Source of the DNA: UBA7803 sp040219935
GTDB lineage: Bacteria; Pseudomonadota; Gammaproteobacteria; Pseudomonadales; Azotimanducaceae
Length of the DNA: 64,000 bases
NCBI GenBank assembly: GCA_040219935.1
Contig: JAVJUA010000020.1
Span: 62,001 to 126,000, forward strand
Reading direction: 5' to 3'
Below, one piece after another: positions 17,140-26,338 of the stretch (position 1 is the first letter of the stretch; each line of letters begins with the position of its first letter). The translations under genes and the position numbers were made by a program. The notes under the pieces are model-generated. The model was not told where the DNA came from, did not search any database, and was given only the letters and a program-made list of their open reading frames with translations.

Positions 17140-19817
17140 TGTGGATTCGCCGGCTTGCGGTGGCGCACTGGCGCGGGCTCAGCTACGCGCTGGAGGGGCT
17201 CGCCCCCGGCCTCAACCTGATCGCCGGACCCAACGAGTCGGGCAAGAGCCGGCTGGTGGAGGCGCTGCGGTTCGCCTTTTTCGAGAGCACCAGCGGCCAG
17301 GCGGCCCACAAGAAGCAGCTCGCCACCTGGGGCCTGGCCCCGGACAAGCCCCGGGTGAGCGTCAGCTTCGAGCTGGCCGGCACCGACTGGCAGCTCGACA
17401 AGGTGTTCCTCGACCGCGGCTGGAACGCCCGCCTGCGCGGCGGCCGCGAAGATCTCGAGGGCGAGGCGGCCGAGGCGCGCCTGGCGGAGCTGTTGGGTGT
17501 GCGCCCCGGCAGCGGCCGCACCGAGGCCAGGCTGGCGGACCAGGGCATCTGGTCGCTCTTGTGGGTGGACCAGGGCGCCTCCCGCGACCTGCCGGCGCAC
17601 AACGCCGAGGCCCAGAACCGGCTGCTGGACGCGCTCACCCGCGAGGTGGGCGAGGTGGCGGCCGGCGCCTTCGGGCAGCGCATCCTGGCCCGCGCCACGG
17701 AGCAGGTGGGCCGCTACTACACCGAGAAGACGTTCGCCGAGCGTCCGCTGCTCAAGGACGCCAGAGCCGAGGTCGCCCGCCTGGCGCAGGCCGCCGACGA
17801 GGCGGCGGCCGCCCGCGCTGCCATCGCGGAGGCGGCCGACGCCCTGCAGCAGGCCCGTGACAAGGCCGCCGACCTGGGCCGACGGCACGACGCCGCCACC
17901 ACCCTGCACCGGCAGCTGCAGGCGCGCCTCCAGGATGCCGAACAGGCACGACACGAGCTGCGCCTGCAGGATGCGGCGCTGCGCGAGGCCGACGGCGAGC
18001 GGCGCAGCGCGGCGGAGCGGCTGGCGCAGGCCGAAACCCTGGCCGAAGAGGTGCGCACGCTGGGCGAGCAGGTGGCGGCCCTGACGGAACGCAGCCGCGA
18101 CACGGACGCCGAGACGGCCGTCGCCCGGCAGGGCTTCGACGCCGCCAGCGCCGAGCTGACCACCCTGGAGCAGCAGGCGGACGCCGCCGCCGCGGCGCTC
18201 ACCCGGCTGCGCCGCATGCAGGCCCTGAGCAGCCAGCGTCAGCAGCTCACCCGGCAGCAGCAGCGCCTCGACGCCGCCCGCCAGCGCGCCGACCGGCGCG
18301 CGACGCTGCAGGGCGAGCTGGACGCCCTGCCCGCCCTCACCCCGGCCGACGTGAAGCGCCTGCGGCGGGCGGCGGAATCCCGCACCACCGCCTTCGCCCA
18401 GCTCGAAGGCGCGTCGGTGGCGCTCGAGCTCACCGCCCGGCGCGACGTGGTGATCGACGGCGTGCCGCTGGCCGCCGGCGCCAGCACCCGCATCCTGGTG
18501 ACCGACGAGCGGCAGATCGACATCGACCAGGCGGTCTCGCTCACGGTGAGCCCGGGAGCCGGCGAGCTGACCGCCCTGCGGGACGCGGTGCGGGACGCCG
18601 AGCGGCAGCTCGCCGCACTGCGCGATGAGTTGCAGGTGGCCGACGCCGAGGCGGCCGATCAGGTGGTGCAGCGCCGCACCGCGCTCACCGCCGACATCGA
18701 GCGGCTGGCCGCCGACCTGGCGGAGCAGGTGCCGGAGGGCCTGGACGAGCTGGCGCGGCAGGTGCAGGCGCTGCGCGCCGGCATCGAAGCGGCGTCTGCG
18801 GCTGCAGCCGGGGCCGCCGCCGAAGACGGTGCGGAAGACGAGGCCGTCGACGGCGCCGAGGCGCTGGCGGCGGCCGAGCAGCGGCAGCGTGCCCTCGCCG
18901 AGCAGTGCGGTCGGGCGCGGGCGGCCCGCGACGCCGCCCAGGAACGCTGGAGCCAGCTTCGGGCGCTGGCGGCCCGGCACAGCAGCGCACTCGAAGCCGC
19001 CGTGGGCCAGCACCGGCAACGGCAGCAGCAGCTTGCCGCCCAGCCTGCCCTGGACACCCTGCGCGCCGCCGTGGACACGGCCACCCGCATGCGTGATGAG
19101 CGCGCCAACAGCCGGGACGCGGCGCAGCGCCGCTATCAGGACAGCGGCGGCGACCAACTCGCCGAGGACGTGGCTCGGGCCGCGCAGGCCGAGGCGGCAC
19201 TGGCCCAGGCGCTGCAGAGCACGCGCGACACCTGCCTGCGGCTGGAGACCACGCTGGCCCAGGCGCCGGCGGACGCCCGTCACGAGCGCGTGCAGGAAAT
19301 CGAGGCCGAGCTGGCGGCCGCCCGCGACGCCCTCGAGCGGCTGCTGCGGGACGCCGCCGCGGCCCGGCGCCTGTTCGAGGTGCTGGACGCCGAGTACCGC
19401 GCCGCCCGGGAGCGGTTGGCGCAGCCCGTAATCGAGCGCATCCGGCCTTACCTGGCAGACCTGTTTCCCGGCACCGAGGTGTGGCTGGACGAGGCGCTCA
19501 ACCTGCAGGGCCTGCGCGGCGCCGACGCCGCGGAGGCGTTCGAGCTGCTCTCCGGCGGCGCCCGCGAGCAGCTCGCATTGCTGGTGCGCATCGGCCTGGC
19601 GGAGGTGCTCGGACAGGAAGAGCCGTGGCCGCTGGTGCTGGACGACGTGCTGGTCAACACTGACGCCGAGCGGGTTCGGCGCATGCAGCGGGCGCTGTTC
19701 CACGCCGGCCGGCACATGCAGATTCTGCTGTTCACCTGTCACGGCACGCTGTTCGACGCCCTGGGCCCGGACACCTGGATCGAGCTGCCGGCACCACGCA
19801 CAACGAGGGGATCATGA
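17139..19817 (+). CDS. SbcC/YhaN-like AAA ATPase with coiled coil, partner of the nuclease
   Basis: This 892-residue SMC/Rad50-type protein has Walker A GPNESGKS (residues 30-37), long coiled coils (about 210-400 and 480-760), a signature LSGGAREQ near 810 and Walker B LVLDDVLVN near 840. The tip between the coils (about 405-480) is a small beta-rich globule (VIDGVPLAAGASTRILV..) and lacks the CxxC zinc hook of SbcC and Rad50. The length is shorter than E. coli SbcC. The start ATG overlaps the nuclease stop and its own stop overlaps the MOSC gene. The role is DNA end processing; details are inferred from the family. Confidence 0.85.
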   Translation: MWIRRLAVAHWRGLSYALEGLAPGLNLIAGPNESGKSRLVEALRFAFFESTSGQAAHKKQLATWGLAPDKPRVSVSFELAGTDWQLDKVFLDRGWNARLRGGREDLEGEAAEARLAELLGVRPGSGRTEARLADQGIWSLLWVDQGASRDLPAHNAEAQNRLLDALTREVGEVAAGAFGQRILARATEQVGRYYTEKTFAERPLLKDARAEVARLAQAADEAAAARAAIAEAADALQQARDKAADLGRRHDAATTLHRQLQARLQDAEQARHELRLQDAALREADGERRSAAERLAQAETLAEEVRTLGEQVAALTERSRDTDAETAVARQGFDAASAELTTLEQQADAAAAALTRLRRMQALSSQRQQLTRQQQRLDAARQRADRRATLQGELDALPALTPADVKRLRRAAESRTTAFAQLEGASVALELTARRDVVIDGVPLAAGASTRILVTDERQIDIDQAVSLTVSPGAGELTALRDAVRDAERQLAALRDELQVADAEAADQVVQRRTALTADIERLAADLAEQVPEGLDELARQVQALRAGIEAASAAAAGAAAEDGAEDEAVDGAEALAAAEQRQRALAEQCGRARAARDAAQERWSQLRALAARHSSALEAAVGQHRQRQQQLAAQPALDTLRAAVDTATRMRDERANSRDAAQRRYQDSGGDQLAEDVARAAQAEAALAQALQSTRDTCLRLETTLAQAPADARHERVQEIEAELAAARDALERLLRDAAAARRLFEVLDAEYRAARERLAQPVIERIRPYLADLFPGTEVWLDEALNLQGLRGADAAEAFELLSGGAREQLALLVRIGLAEVLGQEEPWPLVLDDVLVNTDAERVRRMQRALFHAGRHMQILLFTCHGTLFDALGPDTWIELPAPRTTRGS

Positions 19818-20677
19818 CCATTCGAATCGAGCAGCTTTACCGCTACCCCATCAAGAGCATGGGCGGCGAGGCCGTGGCGTCCCTAAGCCTCGGACCGAAG
19901 GGTGCCGTGGGCGACCGCGTCTGGGCGGTGCGCGACGAGGTGCGTGGCGGCATCCGCGGGGCCAAGAAGATACCCGCGCTCATGACCCTGAACGCCGCGT
20001 TCGTGGGGGCGGTGGCCGAGCAGGGATCGAGCCCGGCGCGGATCACCGCGCCGGACGGCGAGCAGCGCGACACCGGCGCCACGGATCTGAACGAATGGCT
20101 GACCGCCAAGCTGGGCCACCGGGTGTCACTGTGGCCGCTGCTGCCGGAGAGCGCGCTGGAGCACTACCGGCGCGGGGCGCCGGACCATGAGGACTTCGAG
20201 GCAGAGCTGCGCGAGGTCTTCGCCCGCACCGCCGACGAGCCGCTGCCGGATCTCGCCCTGTTCTCGGAAGTCATAGACTTCGAGTCGCCGCCGGGCACCT
20301 ACTTCGATGCCTTTCCGATCCTGATCTTGAGCCGGCAGTCCCTTGCCGCCATGGCCGCGCACCGGCCCGACTCGAGCTTCCACGTCTCCCGCTTCCGCCC
20401 GAACCTGCTGCTGGACGTGGCCGACGGCGACAGCCCGTTTCCGGAAGAAGACTGGGTGGGCCGGACGCTGCGCGCCGGCACGGCGGAACTCGAGGTGGTG
20501 GGCGCCTGCCCGCGCTGCGCCATAACCACCCACGGCTTCGGTGACCTGCCGCGGGACCCGGGCATCATGCGCGCCCTGGTGCAGGCGAACGGCGGCAATC
20601 TGGGCGTTTACGCACGGGTGAGCCAGCCCGGGCGCGTGTCAGCCGGCGACCCGGTCGAAGTCCTGCCCGGCAGCTGA
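19814..20677 (+). CDS. MOSC domain-containing protein
   Basis: This 287-residue protein has an N-terminal MOSC beta-barrel region (RIEQLYRYPIKSMGGEAV) and a C-terminal MOSC domain with the conserved Cys in VVGACPRCAITT. This is the YcbX or mARC type, which binds molybdenum cofactor and reduces N-hydroxylated compounds. No ferredoxin domain is fused, unlike YcbX. It overlaps the ATPase gene by four bases. Its partner electron donor is not visible in the window. Confidence 0.88.
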   Translation: MTIRIEQLYRYPIKSMGGEAVASLSLGPKGAVGDRVWAVRDEVRGGIRGAKKIPALMTLNAAFVGAVAEQGSSPARITAPDGEQRDTGATDLNEWLTAKLGHRVSLWPLLPESALEHYRRGAPDHEDFEAELREVFARTADEPLPDLALFSEVIDFESPPGTYFDAFPILILSRQSLAAMAAHRPDSSFHVSRFRPNLLLDVADGDSPFPEEDWVGRTLRAGTAELEVVGACPRCAITTHGFGDLPRDPGIMRALVQANGGNLGVYARVSQPGRVSAGDPVEVLPGS

Positions 20678-20685
20678 CCGGAGCC

Positions 20686-21303
20686 TCAGGCCTCGGCGGC
20701 GAGCGCCGCCTGCACCGCCGGCCGCGCCAGCATGCGCTCGTGATGAGCGGCCACCTTGGGGTAGCGGGCGAGGTCCAGACGGTGGCCGGGCAGCCACTGG
20801 GTGATGGTGAACAGGTAAGCGTCGGCCACGGTGTGGTGCTCGCCCATGACCCACGGCCCTTCGAGGTAGGCGTCCTCGATGAGCTGGAAGCAGTCGGCCA
20901 TCACCTCGGGCGCCTTGCGCTTCATCTCGGCGATGGCGGTGGGGTCGTCGGCCCAGCGCTCGCCGCGGCGGCTGTGGGCGTGGGCCACGTGCACGGTGGC
21001 GCACAGGTAGCTGTTGAACGCCTGCAGCCGGGCGAACTCGTAAGCGTCACCCAGCGGCGCCAGGTTGGCGGCCGGGTGAGTCTGGGCGATGTAGGCGAGG
21101 ATGGCCGGCGTCTCGGTGAGCACGCCGCGATCGGTGGCCAGCGCCGGCACCCGGCCCTTGGCGTTGATGCGGCGGTAGGCATCGCCGCGCTGCTCGGCGT
21201 TAGCGAAGTCGACACGCTGGGCCTCGAAGGCGGCGCCCGCTTCGTAGAGGGCGATGTGGGACGCCCGCGAGCAGGCGCCGGGCGCGTAATAAAGCGTCAA
21301 CAT
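20686..21303 (-). CDS. Glutathione S-transferase
   Basis: This 205-residue protein has a thioredoxin-like N-terminal domain (LTLYYAPGACSRASHIALYEAG ...) with the motif APGACS as in beta-class bacterial GSTs, and a helical C-terminal domain with GEHHTVADAYLFTI. It should conjugate glutathione to electrophiles in the cytoplasm. The start at 21303 has a GCAGGAG ribosome site and is preferred to an upstream ATG. It is convergent with the MOSC gene. Confidence 0.88.
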   Translation of the reverse strand: MLTLYYAPGACSRASHIALYEAGAAFEAQRVDFANAEQRGDAYRRINAKGRVPALATDRGVLTETPAILAYIAQTHPAANLAPLGDAYEFARLQAFNSYLCATVHVAHAHSRRGERWADDPTAIAEMKRKAPEVMADCFQLIEDAYLEGPWVMGEHHTVADAYLFTITQWLPGHRLDLARYPKVAAHHERMLARPAVQAALAAEA

Positions 21304-21402
21304 GGCATGCACTCCTGCGGCGGCTGGATATGGCGGTCCGGGCGCCATTCTAGCTGGAAGGTCTTAACATGGCGCTTCCGCAGCCACCGGCAGCCGACCG
21401 AC

Positions 21403-22890
21403 ATGAGCACACCGGCCTACGACGCCATCGCCGCCACCTGCACCCGGATCCATCACCTGCACCACCTGGAGGCCATCGCCTGGTGGGACCAGGCCGCCAA
21501 CATGCCGCCCAAGGGCAACGACGCCCGGGCGGCGGCGCTGGCCGAGATGGCCACGCTGCTGCACCGCATGCGTACCGATCCGACCCTAGGCACGCTGATC
21601 GAGCGGGCCCGCGACGAGCCCCTGGACGACCTGCAGCGCGCCAACCTGCGCGAGGTCGAGCGGGAGCGGCTGCACGCCACCGCCCTGCCGGAAGGGCTGG
21701 TGGAGCAGCGCCAGCTCGCCGCGTCGCGCTGCGAGCATGCCTGGCGCCGGCAGCGCCCGGCCAACGACTGGACCGGCTTTCTGGATAATTTCCGCCCGGT
21801 GCTGGCCGTGGCCCGGGAGCAGGCGGCGCGCCTGGCCGACGTCACCGGGCTGACCCGCTACGACGCCATGCTGGACCAGTACGAGCCTGGCATGACCGGC
21901 GCCGAGCTGGACCGCGTGTTCGGCGACCTGCGCGACTGGCTGCCGGCGCTGATCCGCCGCGTCCGCGAAACACAAGGCCGTGAACACACCATTGCGCCGG
22001 CGGGCCCCTTCCCGGTGGCGGCGCAGCGCGCCCTGTGCGAACGGGTCATGGCCCGGCTCGGCTTCGACTTCGACGCCGGCCGGCTCGACGTCAGCACCCA
22101 CCCGTTCTGCGGCGGCGTGCCGGAAGACGTGCGCATGACCACGCGCTTCAACGAGCGCGAGTTCCTGAGCAGCCTGATGGGCACCATTCACGAGACCGGC
22201 CATGCGCGCTACGAGCAGAACCTGCCCAGGGCGCTGCTCGGCCAGCCGGTGGCGACGCCCCGCTCCATGGGCATTCACGAGAGTCAGAGCCTGTCGTTCG
22301 AGATGCAGATCGGCCGCCATCCCGGCTTCGTCGCCGGCCTGGCGCCGCTGGTCGCCGACGCGCTGGGCCCGCAACTGGCCTTCGCCCCCGACAACCTGCA
22401 GCGGCTGCTGACCCGGGTCGAGCCGGGCCTGATCCGCGTCGATGCCGACGAGCTCACCTATCCGGCCCACGTGATCCTGCGGTACGAGATCGAACGCGCC
22501 CTGATCGAGGGCCAGCTCGAGGCCGAAGACATACCCGACGCCTGGAATGAGCGCATGGACGAGCTGCTCGGCCTCGACACCCGCGGCAACTTCACCGACG
22601 GGCCGCTGCAGGACGTGCACTGGCCCGAGGGCCTGTTCGGCTACTTCCCCTGCTATGCCCTGGGCGCCATGTACGCGGCCCAGTGGTTCGCCGCGATGCG
22701 CCGCGACCACGCCGACCTGGACGGGCGCATCGCCGCCGGCGAGCTCGACACGATCTTCGACTGGCTGGGCGAGCGGGTGTGGCGCCAGGGCAGCCGCTGG
22801 ACCACGCCCGAGCTGGTGCAGCGCACCAGCGGCGAGCCGTTGAATCCGGCGTACTATCGGCAGCATCTGGAGGCGCGCTACCTGGGGTAG
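21403..22890 (+). CDS. Carboxypeptidase M32 (thermostable carboxypeptidase 1 family)
   Basis: This 495-residue protein carries the zinc-binding HETGH (residues 263-267) with the downstream Glu in GIHESQS and the M32-specific DVRMTTRF and IRVDADELTYPAH blocks. It is a cytoplasmic metallocarboxypeptidase that trims C-terminal residues from peptides. The length is normal. It is followed 17 bases later by an enoyl-CoA hydratase. There is no signal peptide. Confidence 0.93.
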   Translation: MSTPAYDAIAATCTRIHHLHHLEAIAWWDQAANMPPKGNDARAAALAEMATLLHRMRTDPTLGTLIERARDEPLDDLQRANLREVERERLHATALPEGLVEQRQLAASRCEHAWRRQRPANDWTGFLDNFRPVLAVAREQAARLADVTGLTRYDAMLDQYEPGMTGAELDRVFGDLRDWLPALIRRVRETQGREHTIAPAGPFPVAAQRALCERVMARLGFDFDAGRLDVSTHPFCGGVPEDVRMTTRFNEREFLSSLMGTIHETGHARYEQNLPRALLGQPVATPRSMGIHESQSLSFEMQIGRHPGFVAGLAPLVADALGPQLAFAPDNLQRLLTRVEPGLIRVDADELTYPAHVILRYEIERALIEGQLEAEDIPDAWNERMDELLGLDTRGNFTDGPLQDVHWPEGLFGYFPCYALGAMYAAQWFAAMRRDHADLDGRIAAGELDTIFDWLGERVWRQGSRWTTPELVQRTSGEPLNPAYYRQHLEARYLG

Positions 22891-22907
22891 CCGCAAGGAG
22901 GGGCTCG

Positions 22908-23648
22908 ATGAGCGAACCGGTGCGCTACGAATCGGCCGACGGCATCGCCACGGTCACCATCGACCGCGCCGAGCGCCTGAACGCGCTGAACGAAGACGTC
23001 ATTCAGGGGCTGCGCCAGGCCTGGCAGCGGTTCGCCGCTGGCGACGACCGGGTGGCGGTGCTGTGCGCGGCGGGTGATCGCGCCTTCTCCGTGGGCGCCG
23101 ACCTGAAGTCGCCGCCGAAGGAGATGTGGCAGGGCGTGCCCGGCATCGGCGTGCCCCTCGACAAGCCCGTGATCGCCGCGGTGCACGGCTGGTGCGTGGG
23201 CGGCGCCTACGTGATCGTGCAGATGTGCGACCTGGTGATCGCCGCCGAGGACGCAGTGTTCAAGTATCCCGAGGCCCAGGTGGGGTTCACCGGCGGCCTC
23301 ATCGCCAGCGCGGTGGCGCGCATGCCCCACAAGCTGGCCATGGAGTTCATGCTGCTCGGCCGCGACTTCGCCGCCGAGCGCGCACTGGCCGCCGGCATGG
23401 TCAACCGCGTGGTGCCCCGGGGCGAGGCGCTGGCCTCGGCTCTGGATGACGCCCGCATCCTGGCGCGGTCGGCGCCGCTGGTGGTGCAGACCCTGAAGCG
23501 CTTCGCGAATGAGACGCTGAACCGGAGCCCGGCGGAGGCGGCGGCACTCGCCCGGGACCGGCTGCTCACCGTGCGCGACAGCGACGACGGCGCCGAAGGC
23601 CGGCGCGCCTTCGCCGAGAAGCGCGACCCGCAGTTTCGCGGCCGATGA
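22908..23648 (+). CDS. Enoyl-CoA hydratase/isomerase family protein
   Basis: The 246-residue crotonase-fold protein has the oxyanion-hole segments RAFSVGADLK (about 60-69) and HGWCVGGAYVI, where the usual G-G pair is present, and the EAQVGFTGG segment where the catalytic Glu or Asp sits. It acts on CoA thioesters in beta-oxidation or a related pathway. The start has a strong AAGGAGGGG site. Nearby CaiB, thioesterase and dehydrogenase genes suggest acyl-CoA catabolism, but not a defined pathway. Confidence 0.85.
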   Translation: MSEPVRYESADGIATVTIDRAERLNALNEDVIQGLRQAWQRFAAGDDRVAVLCAAGDRAFSVGADLKSPPKEMWQGVPGIGVPLDKPVIAAVHGWCVGGAYVIVQMCDLVIAAEDAVFKYPEAQVGFTGGLIASAVARMPHKLAMEFMLLGRDFAAERALAAGMVNRVVPRGEALASALDDARILARSAPLVVQTLKRFANETLNRSPAEAAALARDRLLTVRDSDDGAEGRRAFAEKRDPQFRGR

Positions 23649-23663
23649 CGCGGTTCGCCGATC

Positions 23664-23873
23664 ATGTGCGACAACGTTGACGCCGCACGGGCGTCGAGCC
23701 TGGAGATCTCCATCCGCTCGACGGCAGACATCGCCGATGCGCTGCAGGCGTCACTGCAGCACGGCGGACTGCTGATGCACGAACACGAACGCCATCCCGT
23801 GATTCGATTGTTCGTCTCCAATGCTGACGCCTGCGCCTGGCTTTCCAGGCCGCCAGCGTCGGGCACGACCTGA
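23664..23873 (+). CDS. Small open frame of doubtful coding status
   Basis: A 69-codon frame fills most of the 228-base gap between the hydratase and kinase-like genes. It has no clear ribosome site, no recognised domain and an average composition, and the opposite strand is also open. It may be a remnant or non-coding. I list it only because the gap is otherwise empty. Confidence 0.2.
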   Translation: MCDNVDAARASSLEISIRSTADIADALQASLQHGGLLMHEHERHPVIRLFVSNADACAWLSRPPASGTT

Positions 23874-23876
23874 TGC

Positions 23877-24455
23877 ATGGAGCCCTTGCGACGCATCCAT
23901 GTGATGGGCAACAGCGCTTCCGGGAAGAGCACGCTGGGCGCGCGTCTGGCGGACATGCTGGATGTCCCGTTCGTAGAGCTGGACGCCCTGAACTGGCTAC
24001 CCAACTGGGTGGGGCTGAACGCGACCGACCCGGAGACTTTCGACCGTCGCCTCCGCGATGCCACGGCCGGTGACGGCTGGGTGGCGGCCGGGTCGTACAC
24101 CACCTTTTCCCAGCGCGCCTTCTGGGACCGGCTGCAGGTCGTCATCTGGCTTGATCTGCCGCGGTGGCTGGTGCTGTGGCGCATGTTCAGAAGATCGTGG
24201 CGCCGCTGGCGCACCCGCGAGCTGCTCTGGGGCACTAACTACGAGCAGTTCTGGCCCCAATTCTTCGTCTGGAGAAAGAGCGAATCGCTGCTCTGGTGGA
24301 TCTGGACCCAGCACCACCGCAAACGCCGGGACATGCTGCGCATGATGGCGGACCCACGCTGGCGCCACATCAGGTTCGTGCGCCTGACGTCGGTGCCGGA
24401 GACAGAGTCGTTTCTGGAATCGCTGCACGCGTTCGAACGCGGCCTGCGGAACTAG
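23877..24455 (+). CDS. FlaR/topology-modulation-like P-loop kinase
   Basis: This 192-residue protein begins with IHVMGNSASGKSTLG (Walker A at residues 11-19), followed by VPFVELDALNWLPNW, the pattern of the adenylate-kinase-like 'DNA topology modulation' family. The C-terminal half is rich in Trp and Arg (lid region). It probably phosphorylates a small molecule; the substrate is unknown. It is convergent with the CaiB gene, with stops 14 bases apart. Confidence 0.75.
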   Translation: MEPLRRIHVMGNSASGKSTLGARLADMLDVPFVELDALNWLPNWVGLNATDPETFDRRLRDATAGDGWVAAGSYTTFSQRAFWDRLQVVIWLDLPRWLVLWRMFRRSWRRWRTRELLWGTNYEQFWPQFFVWRKSESLLWWIWTQHHRKRRDMLRMMADPRWRHIRFVRLTSVPETESFLESLHAFERGLRN

Positions 24456-24469
24456 ACCGCGGCCGCGCC

Positions 24470-25666
24470 TCAGACCACCCCAGCCGCCCGCAGCGCGGCG
24501 ATGGCATCCCCCGAGTAACCCAGTTCGGCGAGTATCTGGTCGCTGTGCTCGCCGAGCCGAGGCGGCGGCCGGTCGACCCTGGGCGGGTCGGCATCCGCCG
24601 TATGCCCCGCCGCCACCACCCGGCCGCCACGCGCGGCGGCGCCCGCCGGCACCTCGGCGAACACCGGCCGGCCGGCGAACTGCGGATCGGCGGTGACGGC
24701 CGCGTAATCGCGGATCTCAGCCACCGGCACGCCGGCGCCGCCCAGCGCGGCGAGCCAGTGGGCAGTGGGCCGAGTCGCGAACGCTCCGCCGAGCAGCGCG
24801 TCCACGGCAGCGCGGTCGGCGACCCGGGCAGCGGCGCTGGCGAAGGCCGGCTCCGCATAGCGCGCCGCCAGGCCCAGCACCTCGAACAGGCGCTGCACCT
24901 GGGGCTCCTTCAGCGCCACCACCTGCAGGTGGCCGTCGGCGGTGGCGAACACGTTGGCCGTGGGCTGAAGCGTCGGCGAGCGGTTGCCCAGCAGGGGCGG
25001 CTGGGTGCCCTGCAGCAGATAGGCGCTGACCTGGGGCGCCTGCAGCACCATGGCGGTGTCCATCATGGCAACGTCGAGGCGCTGCCCCTGGCCGGTGACC
25101 GCGCGGCGGTGCAGGGCCGCCGCCATGGCGAAGGCCGCATTCAGGGCCGTGGCCATGTCCACCGGCATGTAGCCGGTGCGGGTCGGCCCGGTCTCCGGGT
25201 GGCCGTTGACGGCCATCATGCCCGACGCTGCCTGAATGGCGCCGTCGTAGGCCGCCTGGGCCGCCTTGGGCCCCGACTGGCCGTAGCCGGAGATGGAGCA
25301 GTAGATCAGGTCGGCACGCTCGGCCCGCAGCGCCTCCCAGCCGAAGCCGAGGCGGTCCATGACGCCGGGGGTGAAGTTCTCCACCACCACGTCGGCGCTG
25401 CGCACCAGAGCCAGCACGATGTCCCGGGCTTCCGGCGCCTTCAGGTTCAGGGTGAGGCTGCGCTTGCCGAGGTTGCAGGCCAGGAACGCCGGCGGCATGC
25501 CGGCGTCGTCCGCTGCCCCGAGCAGGGTGCGGGTCTGATCGCCGCTGCCGGGCTGCTCGACCTTGATGACGTCGGCGCCGAGCGCGGCAAGCTGGGCCGT
25601 GGCGAACGGCCCAGCCAGCACCTGAGTGAAGTCGATGATGCGGATGCCCTCGAACGCGCGCGGCAT
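24470..25666 (-). CDS. CaiB/BaiF family CoA-transferase
   Basis: This 398-residue class III CoA-transferase has GIRIIDFTQVLAGPFATAQLA at the N-terminus, the GADVIKVEQPGSGDQTR block, NLGKRSLTLNLK and NFTPGVMDRLG. It transfers CoA between carboxylic acids, or is an alpha-methylacyl-CoA racemase relative. The start at 25666 has AGAGGGGA upstream and begins at the conserved strand. It is divergent from the pentapeptide gene, with 68 bases between. Confidence 0.9.
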   Translation of the reverse strand: MPRAFEGIRIIDFTQVLAGPFATAQLAALGADVIKVEQPGSGDQTRTLLGAADDAGMPPAFLACNLGKRSLTLNLKAPEARDIVLALVRSADVVVENFTPGVMDRLGFGWEALRAERADLIYCSISGYGQSGPKAAQAAYDGAIQAASGMMAVNGHPETGPTRTGYMPVDMATALNAAFAMAAALHRRAVTGQGQRLDVAMMDTAMVLQAPQVSAYLLQGTQPPLLGNRSPTLQPTANVFATADGHLQVVALKEPQVQRLFEVLGLAARYAEPAFASAAARVADRAAVDALLGGAFATRPTAHWLAALGGAGVPVAEIRDYAAVTADPQFAGRPVFAEVPAGAAARGGRVVAAGHTADADPPRVDRPPPRLGEHSDQILAELGYSGDAIAALRAAGVV

Positions 25667-25734
25667 GCTCGTCCCCTCTGTGGCGCCCCTCATTAGGTGA
25701 TAATGCCAGCGACGAGGCAAGCCACGGAGGTGTC

Positions 25735-26334
25735 ATGAAGCTGCCGGCGGACCGAAAGGTGCTCCTGTCGGAGCGCCTGCACGGCATCGACCTCAGCACC
25801 TCGACCTGCGACGGACGCGAGTTCGAAGACTGCCGGTTCGAGGAATGCAACTTCACCGAGACCGCATTCGCGACCTGCCGCTTCCTAGACTGCACGTTCG
25901 AAGGCTGCAATCTGAGCCTCGCCCGCGTCGATGGCTGCGGCTTCAGCGACGTTGCATTCGAGGACTGCAAGCTGGTCGGCGTCGACTGGACCACGGCGCG
26001 CTGGCCCAATCTCGCACTCAAGTCGCCGTTGCGCTTTCGTAGCTGCATTCTGAACGACAGCTCGTTCTTCGGGCTCGAGCTTCCCGAGCTCGTCCTCGAC
26101 GCCTGCAAGGCGCGCAGCGTCGACTTCCGTGAGGGCAGCTTCCCCGGTGCGCGGTTCTGCTTCAGCGACCTGGCCGGCTGCCTGTTCAACCGCACCGACC
26201 TCAGCGGCGCCGACTTCACAGACGCCACCGACTACGACATCGACGTGAATTTCAACCAGGTGCGGGGCGCCCGGTTCTCGCGCCAGGAGGCGCTGCGCCT
26301 GCTGGACCACCTCGGCATCGAGCTGGTGGACTGA
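25735..26334 (+). CDS. Pentapeptide repeat protein (Qnr-like layout)
   Basis: This 199-residue protein is built of pentapeptide repeats with F/L at the centre (CRFEECNFTETAFATCRF..., DLSGADF). It is broken at about residue 90 by a non-repeat loop with a proline-containing stretch, then has a second repeat block. It ends in ARFSRQEALRLLDHLGIELVD, close to the C-terminal helix of Qnr proteins. Qnr-type proteins mimic DNA and protect gyrase. Whether this one does is inference, because the diagnostic loops differ. An AGGTG site precedes the ATG. Confidence 0.8.
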   Translation: MKLPADRKVLLSERLHGIDLSTSTCDGREFEDCRFEECNFTETAFATCRFLDCTFEGCNLSLARVDGCGFSDVAFEDCKLVGVDWTTARWPNLALKSPLRFRSCILNDSSFFGLELPELVLDACKARSVDFREGSFPGARFCFSDLAGCLFNRTDLSGADFTDATDYDIDVNFNQVRGARFSRQEALRLLDHLGIELVD

Positions 26335-26338
26335 CGCC

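Noticed and set aside
17040..19742. Very long open frame antisense to the SbcC-like gene
   Set aside because: High GC leaves the antisense frame open. It has Gly/Arg/Gln-rich composition and no domain, while the + strand shows Walker A, signature and Walker B.
23649..23876. Small regulatory RNA or real gene in the gap
   Set aside because: No promoter-terminator pair or ribosome site; only a weak 69-codon frame, listed with low confidence.
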